This document shows, in pieces, positions 10,701 to 21,479 of a stretch of 64,000 bases of DNA (positions are counted from its first letter, which is position 1; the number at the start of each line of letters is the position of its first letter). Where the stretch lies: contig CAJNDS010002212.1 of assembly GCA_905221605.1 (NCBI GenBank), positions 251,001 through 315,000 of the forward strand. The letters run 5' to 3'. A program made the translations under genes and the position numbers. The notes under the pieces were generated by a model. It saw only the letters and a program-made list of their open reading frames with translations, had not been told where the DNA came from and ran no database searches. This DNA is from Symbiodinium natans. Taxonomy: Eukaryota; Sar; Dinophyceae; Suessiales; Symbiodiniaceae.

Positions 10701-12661
10701 TACCCCAATCCGGCTTGACATGTGTCTTGGGGATGCCCAACCAAAGGTCTTTTTTACCCCAATCCGCTTTGACATGTGACCCAAGTTCTGTTCCCCCGCT
10801 GTGCCAAAATCAATGTTACCCCAATCCGGCTTGACATGTGTCTTGGGGATGCCCAACCAAAGGTCTTTTTTACCCCAATCCGCTTTGACATGTGACCCAA
10901 GTTCTGTTCCCCCGCTGTGCCAAAATCAATGTTACCCCAATCCGGCTTGACATGTGTCTTGGGGATGCCCAACCAAAGGTCTTTTTTACCCCAATCCACT
11001 TTGACATGCGACCCAAGTTCTGTTCCCCCGCTGTGCCAAAATCAATGTTACCCAATCCGGTTTGACATGTGTCTTGGGGATGCCCAACCCAGGTCTTTTT
11101 ACCCCAGTCCGGTTTGACATGTTTCTAACTGTCTACCGAAGTTCTGTTCCCCCGCTGTGCCAAAAACAATGTTACCCCAATCCGGCTTGACATGTGTCTT
11201 GGGGATGCCCAACCGCAGGTCTTCTTACCCCAATCCGGTTTGACATGTGTCTGACCCAAGTTCTGTTCCCCCGTTGTGCCAAAAACAATGTTACCTCAAT
11301 CCGGTTTGACATGTGTCTTGGTGATGCACAACCAAAGGTCTGTTTACCCCAATCCGCGTTGACATGAGTCTAACCCAAGTTCTGTTCCCCCGCTGTGCCA
11401 AAAACAATGTTACCCCGATCCGGTTTGTCATGTGTCTTGGGGATGCCCAACCAAAGGTCTTTCTTACTTCGGGCAAGAGCACCTTTACCCCAATCCGGAT
11501 CGGCATGTTTGTAACCCAAATTCTATTCCCCCGTTGTGCCACAAGCAATACCCCCTAAAGTCCCTTATAAGGGTCCCCGCTTTAGGCCCTTGCTCTTAGG
11601 GTACTTACATGGTCCCATACTATGGGCCCTGAAAAAGCGGATCCTTTACATACCCCTTATTTTCCGTATACAACCATTCAGGGCCCATGAAACTACCCTT
11701 AGACTTGATTCGGGCTTGGGGGCTGAGGAAGTAGGATTTCGGGGTTTACATGGGGAGCTGTTCCCCTTCGGGGTGGGGATGGGAGAGGGCAGGAATCGTG
11801 TTTCAAAATGCACACAGATCTGTGCTTGGACAGTGCTTCTGCGAGCAGCACCCCCGCCTGAACAAAGGTCTTGTAGAAGCGCTCCAGCTCTGCTCTGCCA
11901 CCTCTGACCAAGTCAACTTTCTGCTCCATGCAAGAAAGCCCCGAACCCCCCTAGCACTGAAGCCCATAAACACAGTACATTGGGATGTTCCCCCTTATAC
12001 AAACAGTCCTTAGTAGGGATTATCGTACCGCCGGTTGTTTTCCCAATTAAGGACTGTTAGTCTAAGGGGGAACATCCCAGCCTGCACCCCGGTGCCGTAC
12101 TTCAGTTCTTCATAGGGGATGCTTAGGGTTCTTGTGAAGATCTGTAAACCCTAAGCTCTAACTAAACCCTAAACCCCAGGCCCTAAATTCTAAACCCTCA
12201 ACCCCCCTAAAACCCCCAAACTCGGGATTATAGATCTAAACCCCTAAACCCTAAACCCTAAACCCCAAAAAGATCCCTAACTCTCGTCTAGGGCTGGCCT
12301 TGTAGGGTCAGCATTTAGGATTTTTTGACGAGAAAAAAACCCTAAGGGTTTTTAAACCCTAAATCCTAAATTTTCGGGTTTCTTTTAACCTTCAAAACCC
12401 TAAAACTGGCCTTGTAGGGGGTTTTTAAACCCTACATCCTACATATCGGGTTTCTTGTAACCTTCAAAACCCTCAAACTGGCCTTGTAGGGTCAGCTGCC
12501 TTGCTGCCAGGTGGGAGCGTATCTCGGCGATGCCCGGGCGGATGGTGGAGAAGGCTCCATCCTCCGTGCCTTTCTGGGGGGTTTAGGGTTTAGGGTTTAG
12601 GGTTTAGGGTTTAGGCTCAGACGTTGAGTCGGATTTTGCAGATTGATGTGAGCCATTGGCC
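4707..12661 (-). CDS. Minus-strand exon series, unidentified protein
   Basis: Short protein-like segments follow one another on the minus strand: 12623-12661, 12499-12569, 12082-12122, 11858-11930, 9908-9988, 9495-9528, 8807-8874, 8453-8497, 8048-8098, 7709-7753, 7405-7459, 7178-7214, 7068-7103, 6660-6690, 6392-6453, 5720-5757 and a terminal exon at 4707-4763 ending VPAQVAVEF-stop. Examples are GNEFDELAYLAQFGLVL (9908), VFLPIVLFGKPEEQRAL (8048) and GQWLTSICKIRLN (12623). Most begin after AG|G and end at GC donors; 7709 ends at GTGAGC. The series directly follows the glycosyltransferase exons and could be that gene's C-terminal part, or a second gene. Individual boundaries are estimates, and not every segment was checked for phase against the next. 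Confidence 0.45.
5551..5690. mobile_element. MITE family A copy
   Basis: Terminal inverted repeats TACTTGGAGGTTCATGGTAC and GTACCATGAACCTCCGAGTA flank about 100 bases that include GGTACTTATGAACTACTTG and a central decayed inverted portion. No coding capacity. Confidence 0.9.
5865..6390. other. AT-rich island without telomeric repeats
   Basis: About 520 bases are strongly AT-rich, with no TTTAGGG units and no recognisable exon, in sharp contrast with both flanks. The exon at 6392-6453 begins at its right edge. It may be an unfamiliar transposon fragment or organelle-derived DNA; nothing visible decides this. Confidence 0.6.
8172..8395. mobile_element. MITE-like element family I, with insertions
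   Basis: The motifs GGGGTCATATACCCTTATACTACTATAATCCC and a terminal TGTGGTCCCCAGG match the elements at 22993, 26251 and 30412. The right half here is expanded. Confidence 0.6.
8586..8737. mobile_element. MITE family A copy
   Basis: TACTTGGAGGTTCATGGTAC at the left is matched by AGTACCATGAACCTCC at the right. The internal CCACATGTAAGCCCCTTAAGTGCCC is family-typical. CCCTAAA repeats abut its right end. Confidence 0.9.
9996..10120 (+). repeat. TTTAGGG tract
   Basis: About nine perfect TTTAGGG units grading into TTCAGGG and TTTGGGG variants. Confidence 0.9.
10140..11690. mobile_element. MITE family J split by a tandem array
   Basis: The left part (10140-10215) reads TATAAGGAGGGGACCCCTAGAAGGGACCCTTA and continues to TATACCCCC. 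The right part (11545-11690) reads CCCCTAAAGTCCCTTATAAGGGTCCCCGCTTTAG. Together they match the element at 51288-51490, so the 116-bp array between them seems to sit inside one element. Confidence 0.5.
10245..11540. repeat. 116-bp tandem array, about eleven units
   Basis: Units repeat every 116 bases in the central, most regular part (10584, 10700, 10816, 10932, 11048). Each unit has two related halves containing ACCCCAATCCGGNTTGACATG followed by GTGTCTTGGGGATGCCC or by CCCAAGTTCTGTTCCCCC. Edge units are more diverged. The small ORFs repeated across it shift frame and are judged not to be genes. Confidence 0.95.
11980..12079. mobile_element. MITE family B copy at a GC donor
   Basis: TTGGGATGTTCCCCCTTATA and its reverse complement at the right end bound the element; the inside carries an inverted CAGTCCTTAGTAGGG. 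The exon at 12082-12122 (ending KYGTGVQ) stops at an intron that starts GCTGGGATGTTCCCC, so the element begins right at the splice donor. Confidence 0.85.
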
Positions 12662-12851
12662 CTGGCTGAGACCCTCACCAGCGTCCGAAACATATGCCCC
12701 CACAAAAAAGAAAAAAGAGGGGGGCCAAGAACCCTAAACCCTCAAACCTTAAATCCTAAATCCTCAACCTCTAGACCCTAAACCCTAAACCCTAAAACCC
12801 TAAACCCTAAACCCTAAACTTAACCTCTGGGGCTCCGACCGTGCCCCTGAC

Positions 12852-12912
12852 AGAGAAGCTCATACTTCTGGCACCAGCTGCGAAAGCCGCAGTTGGCGTA
12901 GTGGAGCACCAC
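12852..12912 (-). CDS. Glycosyltransferase exon, HYANCGF motif
   Basis: After CGAG|G the minus strand encodes VVLHYANCGFRSWCQKYELL and ends at a GT donor (GTCAGG). The motif resembles the C-terminal HYxxCGxxxWxxKY signature I associate with GT92-like proteins of algae. This identification is from memory of the family. Confidence 0.6.
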
Positions 12913-15900
12913 CTCGCTTTGCTTACTGTGGGCTTAGGAAAGTTTAGGGTTTAGAGTTCCGGGAATAGCGTTTGGGGTTTGGGGTTTAGGGGTTAGCAGG
13001 GAATGAGGGAATTAGGCCCTATATATACACTTCAAGAGATTGTATTGGGTACCTCATTCCCCCCATTCCCTACTAGCCAACAGCAAGTTTGCTAAGTTCA
13101 GTGCACCATTGTTGGGGTATTATTGAAGAAAGATCATTTTTGTTCCTTAGAGGGTTTAAGTATTCATACAAAAAATTGAATTTCAACCATGACCCAGTTC
13201 AGAGGGGGTTAGGGTTTTACTGGTGCGTTTTAGGGTTTACTGTCCCTCAGGGTCCGGCTGGTGCCCCTGGCCCCTTGCAGAGCAAGGTGTAGAGCGTCAT
13301 GCCTGGCAGAACAAGTTTAGGGTTTAGGGTTTAGTGTTTTAGGGTTTAGGGTTTAGGATTTAGTGTTTAGGGTTTAGGGCAGAACGTCAGGAGGTCGAAC
13401 CAGCTTCGTGCAAGCATCTACTGCAGCCCATTCATTTTGAGTCTGTCTTTGAGGATGCGTCCACGAAAGAATCCAAAAACCCTAAGCCCAAAAACCCTTG
13501 TCGCCTTGGCATATTGAGAACGTCGGGCAAGCCTTTATGAACCTCGTTACTCAGTACCCTGGGCCAGAAAAGGCTAACCCTTCAACTCTGGTAGGACTTT
13601 TTACCTCAAAAGGTTAAAGGATACCTGCTGGGCTACTAAGTGAGCCCAAACCCTAAACCTCTAAACCCTAAACCATGTGCGTACGCAGAAGCCGGCAGCA
13701 AACGGTGCCTCCATCCCGCAAGAAGCCATGAACTCCTTGATGCAGCATGGCACGATGCCCCACAGGGCCAAACATGCCCCTACTTCGTGAGCCCTAAACC
13801 CTAGCGCTAAACCCTAAACCCTAAACCCGAAAAGGCCCGTTACTTAAGGAATCAACGAAACGTGCATGAGGATCCGCATGGGGGTCCTGAAAAAGTGGGG
13901 ATCATACTTTATTTGGTTCGTTTACTAGCATAAGGGTCACACCGGATACACCGATTTTGGGACATACCCATATGTTTCGATTTTCCTAACAAGGTCCAAA
14001 GAACCGCTGGCTAAGCAGGGTTTAGTTGAAGCATGGTATTGTGGGCGCGTACTGTAACAGGGGTGGAGCTGAGTATAGCGCAGGATCATGAGCCCTATTT
14101 TGCCCAATGAAGTCCTATCCATACACCGCCAAGCAAAGCTGTAGCTTGAGTTGTCCCTTGATACTAACAGTCCTTAATCGGGATTCTAGTACCCGCCATT
14201 AGACTCCCTATTAAGGAGCTGTTGGTATAAGGGGAACATCCCAAGCTGTAGCATACAAATCCTGAGCTTGACACCTGCAGGGATAGGTGGCAGCTCACCT
14301 CTTGGACCGATACTGGTCCTGGGCAAGGCACCGAATGGCAAGTCCTAGTCCTAGTGAGCCCTGGTAAGCCCTCTAAGCCCATGTCAAGCCTCCCTTCTTC
14401 TTCCTCTTCTTTTTCTTCCTGGTCTACATATTAGTATTATTCCTCCTCCTCTTCGTCTTCTTCTTCTTCTCATTATCCTTATTCTTCTTCTTCTTTTTTC
14501 TTCTTTTTCTTCAGCTTCTTCTTCTTCTTCTTCTTCTTCTTCTTCTTCTTCTTCTTCTTCTTCCTCTGCGCGCTTGAGGCGCCCCCTCGCGCGGGAGCCT
14601 GGCCTCGACGGCCAAGCCCCTCTCTCTCTCTGTCCCTATGCATATATATATATATATACATATATTTATTTATTGATTTATACCTGTTTATTTTGTTTTT
14701 TATCTATCTATTTATTTATTTACTAAGTTGCTATTTCTATATCCAGATATGATATACATGTAGGGAGAGAGAGAGAGAGAGGCAGAGAGGGAGAGAGAGC
14801 GAGAAAGCAAACCGTGCACGACTCGAAGCCGTAAGAAACCGTAATAAAACTGAATAAATAAACCCTCCCAGGCCAAATTGCTAAACCCTAAGAAAAGCAA
14901 ACGGCATGGCTCACTGTGAAACTGAACATTCTGGGTCCTCACCGCACTCTTCCCGTTGGAGTAGGAATTGAAATATGCTGGGCCTTGGTGTTTGCCAGAG
15001 TGGGGGGGCTGGTTGGGGGGGGGGGGGGGGGGGGGGGGGCTCTTCAATAATGGATTCTGCAGTAGGGTGTGGGAGGGGGGGCGGCTTGTCCTGGTTCGGA
15101 ACAGCCGCCCGGTTCAAGAACAAACTCAGACACTCAGACACAGACAATGCGGCCGTGGCCCATAGCAGCTTTCATCGTCGCTGGAGTCATCTGCCGAGGC
15201 CTTCAAAGAACTCAGGACGACGCGGGGTCCAGCCCCTTCAAATGACAACCACAAACCCCCAACTCAGGAATATGTCACTGTGAACTTGAGGTATCCCTGA
15301 AATCCTAAACCCTTAAACCCCCGGCGAGGACGCGCGCCTGCGGCTGTTCCACTGGACTGAGCTTCACCTGCCAGTGACGCAAAATCCCCATGTAGGTTTG
15401 GGGCTTAGAATCTGGGGTTCGGGCTTGTATAAACCCAAAACTTGAAAACAAATGCAAAATGCCAATGCGTACTAGACAGGGCCCCATGTTAACTGGCTGC
15501 TCTTGCCTTCAACTGCTCGAGGACGGGGGTCCGCTTTGCAGCCTCGGTGGAGCCAGTGACGAAGCCGTGCTCTCTCTAAGCCACATCTCTCCCAGAATGG
15601 CCCAACACCAACTTGACTAAGAACACACTCCTTCCCTCAATCAGGATCCCAGTACAGCTTAATTAAGGTTTAGGGTTGAGGGTTTAGGGTTTAGGGTTTA
15701 CGGTTTACGGTTTAGGTTTAGGGTTATCCGGTTCTCCTCTCTTAGTTGTGGGCCTTTGGGGCCCTTTTGGGTTCAGGATCGCCAACACGGACTTGAGCTC
15801 CGGTCGATGTCATGCATGGCGGAAAGCAGCCTCCGCAAAGCATGCCGCTCCTCCACGGAAGGGCGATGGAAGGCGAACTGCTGCGTAGACTTTCCCGGAT

Positions 15901-18900
15901 TCCAGAAACGTGTACTCAAGGGACAGAAGTAAGCGTACTATACTCACCTTAGAACCTTGATAAAAATCTGCTTTTGATTATTCCCTTGAAGGGGCTATAG
16001 ACTATAGACGATTGGGATCCTAACCATGTTTCAAGGAAGATTCATTAGCAGTTCTTTGATTCCTCTGGCTCCCTCTCGTCATAGGATGGCCCTTAAAACC
16101 GTCTGCAGGATATTCCTAAGTCTGATCCTCTTATACCCTATAAAGGAAAAATATGTGAAATTTTCCAAAAGGGTACCTTAGCATCTCTCCTTGCGCGGGA
16201 GTCTCTTGAAGCTGTGCGGATGGCCACCGGGGACGGCGTCGGCATGCTGGCGAGCGAAGAGGTCCTGCCAAACACCCGCACGTGCTCCGAGGCGCTGCTG
16301 CTGAGGTACGTTTCGGTTTAGGGTTTAGGGTTTAGGGTTCAGGGTTCAGGGTTTAGGGTTTAGGGTTTAGGGTTTAGGGTTTAGGGTTTAGGGTTTAGGG
16401 TTTAGGGTTTAGGGGTTAGGGGTTTAGGGGTTTAGGGGTTTAGGGGTTTAGGGGTTTAGGGGTTTAGGGGTTTAGGGGTTTAGGGTTTAGGGGTTTAGGG
16501 GTTTAGGGTTTAGGGTTTCGGGGTCGAGTGAAGACCTTCCAGGATGGGCCATACTACCCTATACCCCCCCCCCCCCAAAAGGGCTCTTTATAGGGTTTAT
16601 TCTGGGGATTCTCAAGCCTAATAGCCCATCCTGGTTGCTGCCCTAAGACACGGAGAACAAAAAAAACAGGGCTAAACTTAGCATGAGGGACCTTGCTTCC
16701 CAAAAAAAAGCCCAAAAACAGGAAGGCTAAGCTTATAGCATGGGGATGCAGTAGGGCACAGGTTTGCTTCTCGAAGCCGAGTTGGTCCGGCTCGAACTCT
16801 TCATCCTCTTCAGCCACCTCCCCGGAGGACAGGATGCGCGGCTCCACGCCAAGCTCCTGCGCAAGAAAGCAGGAGGGGGAATAAGCCCTAGACCCTAGAC
16901 CCTAGACCCTAAACCCTATAGACCCTAGACCCTAAACCCTAAACCCTAAACCCTAGACCCTAAACCCTAAACCCTGAACCCTAAACCCTAAACCCTAAAC
17001 CCACGTCCTCCAGCAGCATGGGGTTCATCTTGAAGAGACTGACTTCCTGTACTTGGGCTCAGGCGTGAAGTGCCCCCCCGGAGCAGGACAGACAAGCAAA
17101 TTGCAGGAATGCGGCTCTTTGCTGTTGACTCTACATTGACGCATGAGCCGAAATAACGAAATAACGCAAACGTGTGGCATATGCATATGTATAGATGGAT
17201 AGATAGATAGGTAGATAGATAGATAAATAGATAAATAAAAGATAGATAGATAGATAGGTGGCTCAATGTAAGCATGTATGTATTCGCCCGCAGTGGGCAC
17301 GTCCTTGGCCGCTTGCACTTCTATTGATTCAGGGACAACCTGAAACCCTAGCGCGACACAACCTCCCCTCCAAAACCCAACCTGAAACCCCCAAACCCCC
17401 AAACCCCCAAACCCCCAAACCCCCAAACCCCCAAACCCCCAAAGCCGTAAGCCGTAAGCCGTAAGCCCTAAGCCCTAAACCTTAAACAAAATCGGAAGCG
17501 GGGCGCCACCACCGTGAGGGGCCTCGAACGGGTTCTCCACTTCCAGGCTTTCCGCTGCGGCTTCCAGGTTCGCAAAACGAACGGAGGTAAAATGAAGCGG
17601 AACCTGCCACAATGAATTTAGGGTTTTAGGGTTTAGGGTTTAGGGTTTATAGGGTTTAGGGTTTAGGGCTTAGGGTTGTTCCAGTTCGAGGTTGAGCGAA
17701 CAAGCAACTCAAGCTTGTCGGGCTTCTCTCTTGCTAGATCCTAATCGGTACTTCGGGAGTTAGGTACCTCACATCGCCCATCTGAACCCTCTATAAAGTA
17801 GTGTACAGGGTACCTAAACAACTCTCCTGAATTCTTGACTCCGAAACATGGAAACCCTAAACCCTAAACCCAAACCGAAACCCAAAAGGCTGTAATCGCA
17901 CGGGGGGTGGTTTTGTTAGCCCTTCCGGAGGGCTCTTTCACGGCATATGGAGTTTAGGATTTAGGGTTCAGAGTTTAGGGACCATAAAAACCGCTTACAG
18001 CCCCAGAACCCATATTGAGGCACCCCCACCTAGGAAACTGCCTTCCTGAAGTTGCGCTTACGTATGGTTTAGGGTTACTATCCTCCATGTCATTCCGCGG
18101 ATGCTGACGTTAGAGTACGAGGTCCACTGAGCTTTGACTACTATTTGCTTAAGAACCCCAAAAGAAGAGAAAAAATGAAAATCCCTATATTACCCTTAAC
18201 AAGGAAGATTGTTGTTTCTATATTTTTTGGGGGTTCTTAGGCAATGAGTAGATGATGCTTGATGATCCAGGATCACAGGGACCTTCAGGGATTGGGGACG
18301 GCCCCAAGGATGCCGAGGTGAGGGGGGGGGGGGGAGGGGGGTGATGGGTTTAGGGTTTAGGGTTTAGGGTTCAGGGTTCAGGGTTTAGGGGTTAGGGTCC
18401 TACAACCTAAAGTGCTGCTCCCAGTGGCCAGTTCCCCAAAATGCGATCCCTGTTGCGGCACCCGAAAAAAATCAACGAGCCTTGCGCATAAAAAAGGTAG
18501 ACCCTGAACCTCTAGACCCCTACTCCTGAAGCCTTAAACCACAAACTCGCTGGAACATGCTAGCGTCTCAGGAACTCTCTGGAAGGTTCAACACAAACAA
18601 GCGTCCATAGCCTAACTTCCTGAAACCCTAAACCCTAATTCACAAACCCTACACCCTAAACCCTATACCCTACACCCAAAACCCTAAACCCTAACCCCCG
18701 CTGAAATGGTACACTTCCCAGGTGTGTGCTCTCATGGGCACCCATGCTATGGGCCTCCGCAAAGAACCTCCGGGCGTCTGCATGCCGCTCCTGAACTGGC
18801 ACCAGACGGGGCTTAGGGTTTAGGGTTTAGGGTTTAGGGTTTCAGGGCCCGATTCACCCGTACCAGGGTTTAGGGTTTAGGGTTTGGGGCTTAGGGCTTA

Positions 18901-20470
18901 GGATCGTCTAAAAAAAGTAGGTCCTTTGCTTCCTGCAACTTTTGTTCAGCTACTGGGCTTACACGAAAGACATTTTGGTCATCTGGTCATCTGATGCAAG
19001 AGCGGCTATGACAAACACTTTTTGTTAACGATGATTTTGGTGATCTAGAGTCTGAACCCAAATCCAGGGCGCAGTAGGCCCTGGGCCCTGTACCCTAAAC
19101 CCTGGGCCCTGAACTTTAAACCCTTGCCGAGTGACCGAAAAGCCACTGGTGCCCACTGACCGCAAACAAAAGGAAGAAAACGCCGGGGCCCATTGACCGA
19201 AACTTGAAGAAACATTATGCTACTAGGTGGGTTTAGGCTTTGGGTGTAGGGTTTAGGACTAAAGTACCGTACAATATGGCCCTTTAGTGTGCGAAGGATA
19301 TCGAAGGATCATGTATGGCTTTCCTGGTCAGACCTCAGTCAGATTAACGATGGCCCTGGGGTGAACCCTAAACCCTAAACCCTAGTACCCGGATCCTTCG
19401 AATTCAAGGTTGGTCCACTTCTTAACTAAGGTCTTTTGAAGGATAGGATCCCGAGGATAAACCTTCTAAATCCAAAACCCTTTCCTTAACCAAAGAACCC
19501 GTAACCCCTAAACCCCAAAACCCCGAACCCCAAACCCCAAACCCTAAACCCTAAACCCCTATAAACCCTAAACCCTAAAACCCTCCAAACCATAGAGTAC
19601 AGCTCGGAGCAGCGCCATGCCTGGTCGGGGAAGAAGAGGATCTCATCTGCATCGACGTGGAGCAGCCTGGGGGCGTAGAGGCTGGTTCAGGGGTCTTTGG
19701 GTAACCCTCAATCCTAAACCCTAGCCCTAAACCCTAAACCCTAAACCCTAAACCCTAAACCCTAAACCCTCAACCCTCAACCCTAAACCCTAAACCCTAA
19801 ACCCTAAACCCTGAACCCTAGCCCTAAGGGGTTGGAGTTCAGGGTGTGGGGGAAAGTCTAGGGGACGAGGAAGGTTGAGGGAGGAAAGTTTGGGGCATTT
19901 GTTTATGATTCCTAAACCCTAAGCCTCAGATCTTCTCATGCCTGGTATAAAGGCATAAAGGGCGTTTACGACCTGTAACAACTCCCAGCTCGGGACAATC
20001 GAAGAATTATGATTTGGCAGGAACCAAACCCTAACCCTAACCCCTCAACCCTGGGGCTGTGTGTGCACCTGCTTGCTCAGGTCCAGGCCACTCATATCCC
20101 TCGCTTTGTGCTTGGAACAAGGCGTCTTCTATGCAAAGCATCTGGCGAGCCTGCCAAGCAGTAGCTAAACCTTGCACATTGAGGCTGAGACCTTTGCAGG
20201 CATCTCGTGGCGCACTGAAGCTCACGTCACATGAGTGGACAACAGCCGGGGTCAGGAGTGTGCGATGGCTTTGAGCTCAAACGGTCTCAAATACGAGGAT
20301 TCCTGAACATCCTTGATGTTGGCATCCAAGTGGGCGGTCTCACCTTGAGGGACAAAATGCATTCGTGATCGCGCTGTGTGTGAGGCTTCAGCTCGGCACA
20401 AAACTGATGTCTTAGCACCCGACGGTACAGCTCAAGGGCCTCATCCTCACGTAGGTAGTATCTTGAGCTC
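12852..20470 (-). CDS. GT92-like glycosyltransferase gene (multi-exon)
   Basis: Minus-strand exons, 5' to 3': 20344-20470, 20089-20150, 19591-19666, 18715-18790, 17678-17725, about 17500-17573, 17288-17339, 17005-17046, 16740-16856, about 16205-16264, 15799-15890, about 15491-15572, 15326-15367, 14299-14318, 14247-14274, 13720-13779, about 13503-13542, 13279-13302, 12852-12912. Joined, 20089 and 19591 read GYEWLLHVDADEILFF, the DxD-type acidic motif of GT92/DUF23-like and related GT-A enzymes. Next come VVPESIEV (17288), EVSLFKMNPMLLED (17005), HRAMLHQGVHGFL (13720) and VVLHYANCGF..WCQKYELL (12852), in family order. Such enzymes transfer sugars, usually in the Golgi; substrate unknown. Introns hold telomeric tracts and MITEs. 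The start is not identified and some middle exons are uncertain. Confidence 0.65.
12996..13078. mobile_element. MITE-like element family H
   Basis: AGCAGGGAATGAGG..ATTAGG at the left is matched by GGTACCTCATTCCC..CATTCCCTACT at the right, a short foldback around TATATACAC. Similar ends occur near 34538. Confidence 0.5.
14150..14245. mobile_element. MITE family B copy at a GC donor
   Basis: The right end AAGGGGAACATCCCAAGC is clean and the left end decayed (GTCCCTTGATAC). It carries the family core CAGTCCTTAATCGGG and its inverse. The short exon 14247-14274 (VSSSGFVCY) ends at a donor GCTTGGGATGTTCCCC that is the element's own terminus. Confidence 0.8.
14400..14580. repeat. (CTT)n microsatellite
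   Basis: Interrupted then pure TTC/CTT repeats. The Lys-rich minus-strand reading is an artefact of it. The (TA)n and (GA)n runs at 14645-14800 and the poly-G run at 15017-15039 continue the simple-sequence region to about 15080. Confidence 0.95.
16316..16520 (+). repeat. TTTAGGG / TTTAGGGG tract
   Basis: A run of TTTAGGG units turns into about twelve 8-base TTTAGGGG units, a local homogenised variant inside a glycosyltransferase intron. Confidence 0.95.
16740..16856 (-). CDS. Glycosyltransferase-region exon, acidic
   Basis: The minus strand after GCGCAG|G encodes ELGVEPRILSSGEVAEEDEE and continues to FEKQTCALLHPH, then a GC donor (GCTATA). It joins in phase to the exon at 17005-17046 across a GT intron. 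This is the longest clear exon in this part of the gene. Confidence 0.65.
16886..17003 (-). repeat. CCCTAAA / CCCTAGA tract
   Basis: About sixteen units alternating CCCTAGA and CCCTAAA, filling the intron between the exons at 17005 and 16740. Confidence 0.95.
17190..17262. repeat. (GATA)n microsatellite
   Basis: GATAGATA repeats with GATAAATA interruptions; the Tyr/Ser/Leu-rich minus-strand readings are artefacts. Confidence 0.9.
18145..18244. mobile_element. MITE family F copy
   Basis: TGCTTAAGAACCCCAAAAGA at the left is matched by TTTTTTGGGGGTTCTTAGGCA at the right. The same pair bounds 58319-58404, which also shares ATTACCCTTAACAAGGAAGA in opposite orientation. Confidence 0.85.
19591..19666 (-). 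CDS. Glycosyltransferase exon with DxD motif
   Basis: After CCCCCAG|G the minus strand encodes LLHVDADEILFFPDQAWRC and continues to ELYSM before a GT donor (GTTTGG). It joins in phase to 20089-20150, whose TG|GCCTGG donor completes a Trp codon. VDADE supplies the acidic metal/nucleotide-sugar motif. Confidence 0.75.
19706..19826 (-). repeat. CCCTAAA tract
   Basis: About fifteen CCCTAAA units with a few CCCTCAA variants, inside the intron upstream of the DxD exon. Confidence 0.95.
20089..20150 (-). CDS. Glycosyltransferase exon before the DxD motif
   Basis: The minus strand encodes ARQMLCIEDALFQAQSEGYE plus TG of a Trp codon, ending at a GC donor. Upstream sequence to about 20235 is also open, so the acceptor could lie further right. 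The helix-like stretch before WLLHVDADE is as expected for this family. Confidence 0.6.
20344..20470 (-). CDS. Exon, probable N-terminal glycosyltransferase part
   Basis: After TTTCAG|G the minus strand encodes SSRYYLREDEALELYRRVLR and continues to HECILSLK before GTGAGACC, a good GT donor. A Met-containing open stretch lies upstream to 20538. Membership in the glycosyltransferase gene is inferred from position. Confidence 0.55.
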
Positions 20471-21131
20471 CTGAAACCGTGCTGAGATTGGCCTGCCATG
20501 AATTGAGAACCATATCTTCTGCTGTTAATTTTGCGCATGATTACTCGAATTCATAGTACAATGATTCTTCCTGCTATTGATACTAATACATGGTCAAGGC
20601 CGCATACAACAAACAAATGATGTCCTCCGCACCTCGCTCCACCATGCCTGCAAAAGAACGTGTGACGTTTAGGGTTTAGGGTTTAGGGTTTAGGGTTTAG
20701 GGTTTAGGGTTTAGGGTTTAGGGTTCAGGGTTACAACAAGCCGGCCAATGCTGGCCGAGCACGGGAGCCTGACTTATTGCCCACACAAGTCTCCATTGCA
20801 ATCCCCCCACTCAACCGCAAAAGCCCGAACACTTCCTCTCTGGGTGATTGCAAAATGAACGCCCTGAACCCTGAACCCTAAAGTACCCTAAATGCTCATT
20901 CCTACAAAATGACGCAGGGCTTCTTTACATTACTGTTTTTTGCCGAGTGTATATAAGGTTCCTTCTTAATATTGGTGACTGTATATGTTGGGTGTCCTTT
21001 TGGGGGTACAAGAAATTTAATTTGAAAAAACTGTTTCACATGAGCCCCAAACCCTAAGCCCTAAACCCTAAACTCTAAACCCTAAACCCGCCACCCGAAA
21101 CCCTAAACCCTAAACCCTAACTACCCGGCAC

Positions 21132-21177
21132 CTCGGTACAGCGAATGGCGACCGCCCGGCAGAGCATCCCCGCCGGC
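21132..21177 (-). CDS. Short exon, unidentified
   Basis: After GTCCAG|G the minus strand encodes AGGDALPGGRHSLYR and ends at a GT donor (GTGCCGG). It may be the upstream exon of the glycosyltransferase gene or the end of the preceding gene. Poly-G and decayed TTTAGGG units lie at 21190-21265. Confidence 0.35.
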
Positions 21178-21479
21178 CTGGACCCGCATTGGGGGGGGGG
21201 GGGGGGGAGGGCTTTAGGGTTAAGGGTTAAGGGTTTAGGGTTTAGGGCTTAGGGCTTAGGGTGGTAAGGTCTACCTGAAGGCTCCAACGTATCCAACATA
21301 GCTCCTTTTTGGGTTGGTCGTAAGGGATTCTAGTATACTACCCCAAAGAGGTACTACATAGGAGCCTTTAGGTATACACTTTTTCTTCGCAGCCACAATA
21401 AACAGCGAATAGCAAGCCGCACGGTTCATACAGTCCAAGCAATCAGTTCAAAGGGTCGACGAAAAATCTGGACAGCACT

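Noticed and set aside
10283-11117. Repeated-domain protein or CRISPR-like array
   Set aside because: The 116-bp tandem units have no spacer structure, frames shift between units, and the genome is eukaryotic; it is a satellite.
17025-17426. Minus-strand Tyr/Leu/Ser-rich ORF
   Set aside because: It is driven by the GATA microsatellite; the real exons are 17005-17046 and 17288-17339 in short pieces.
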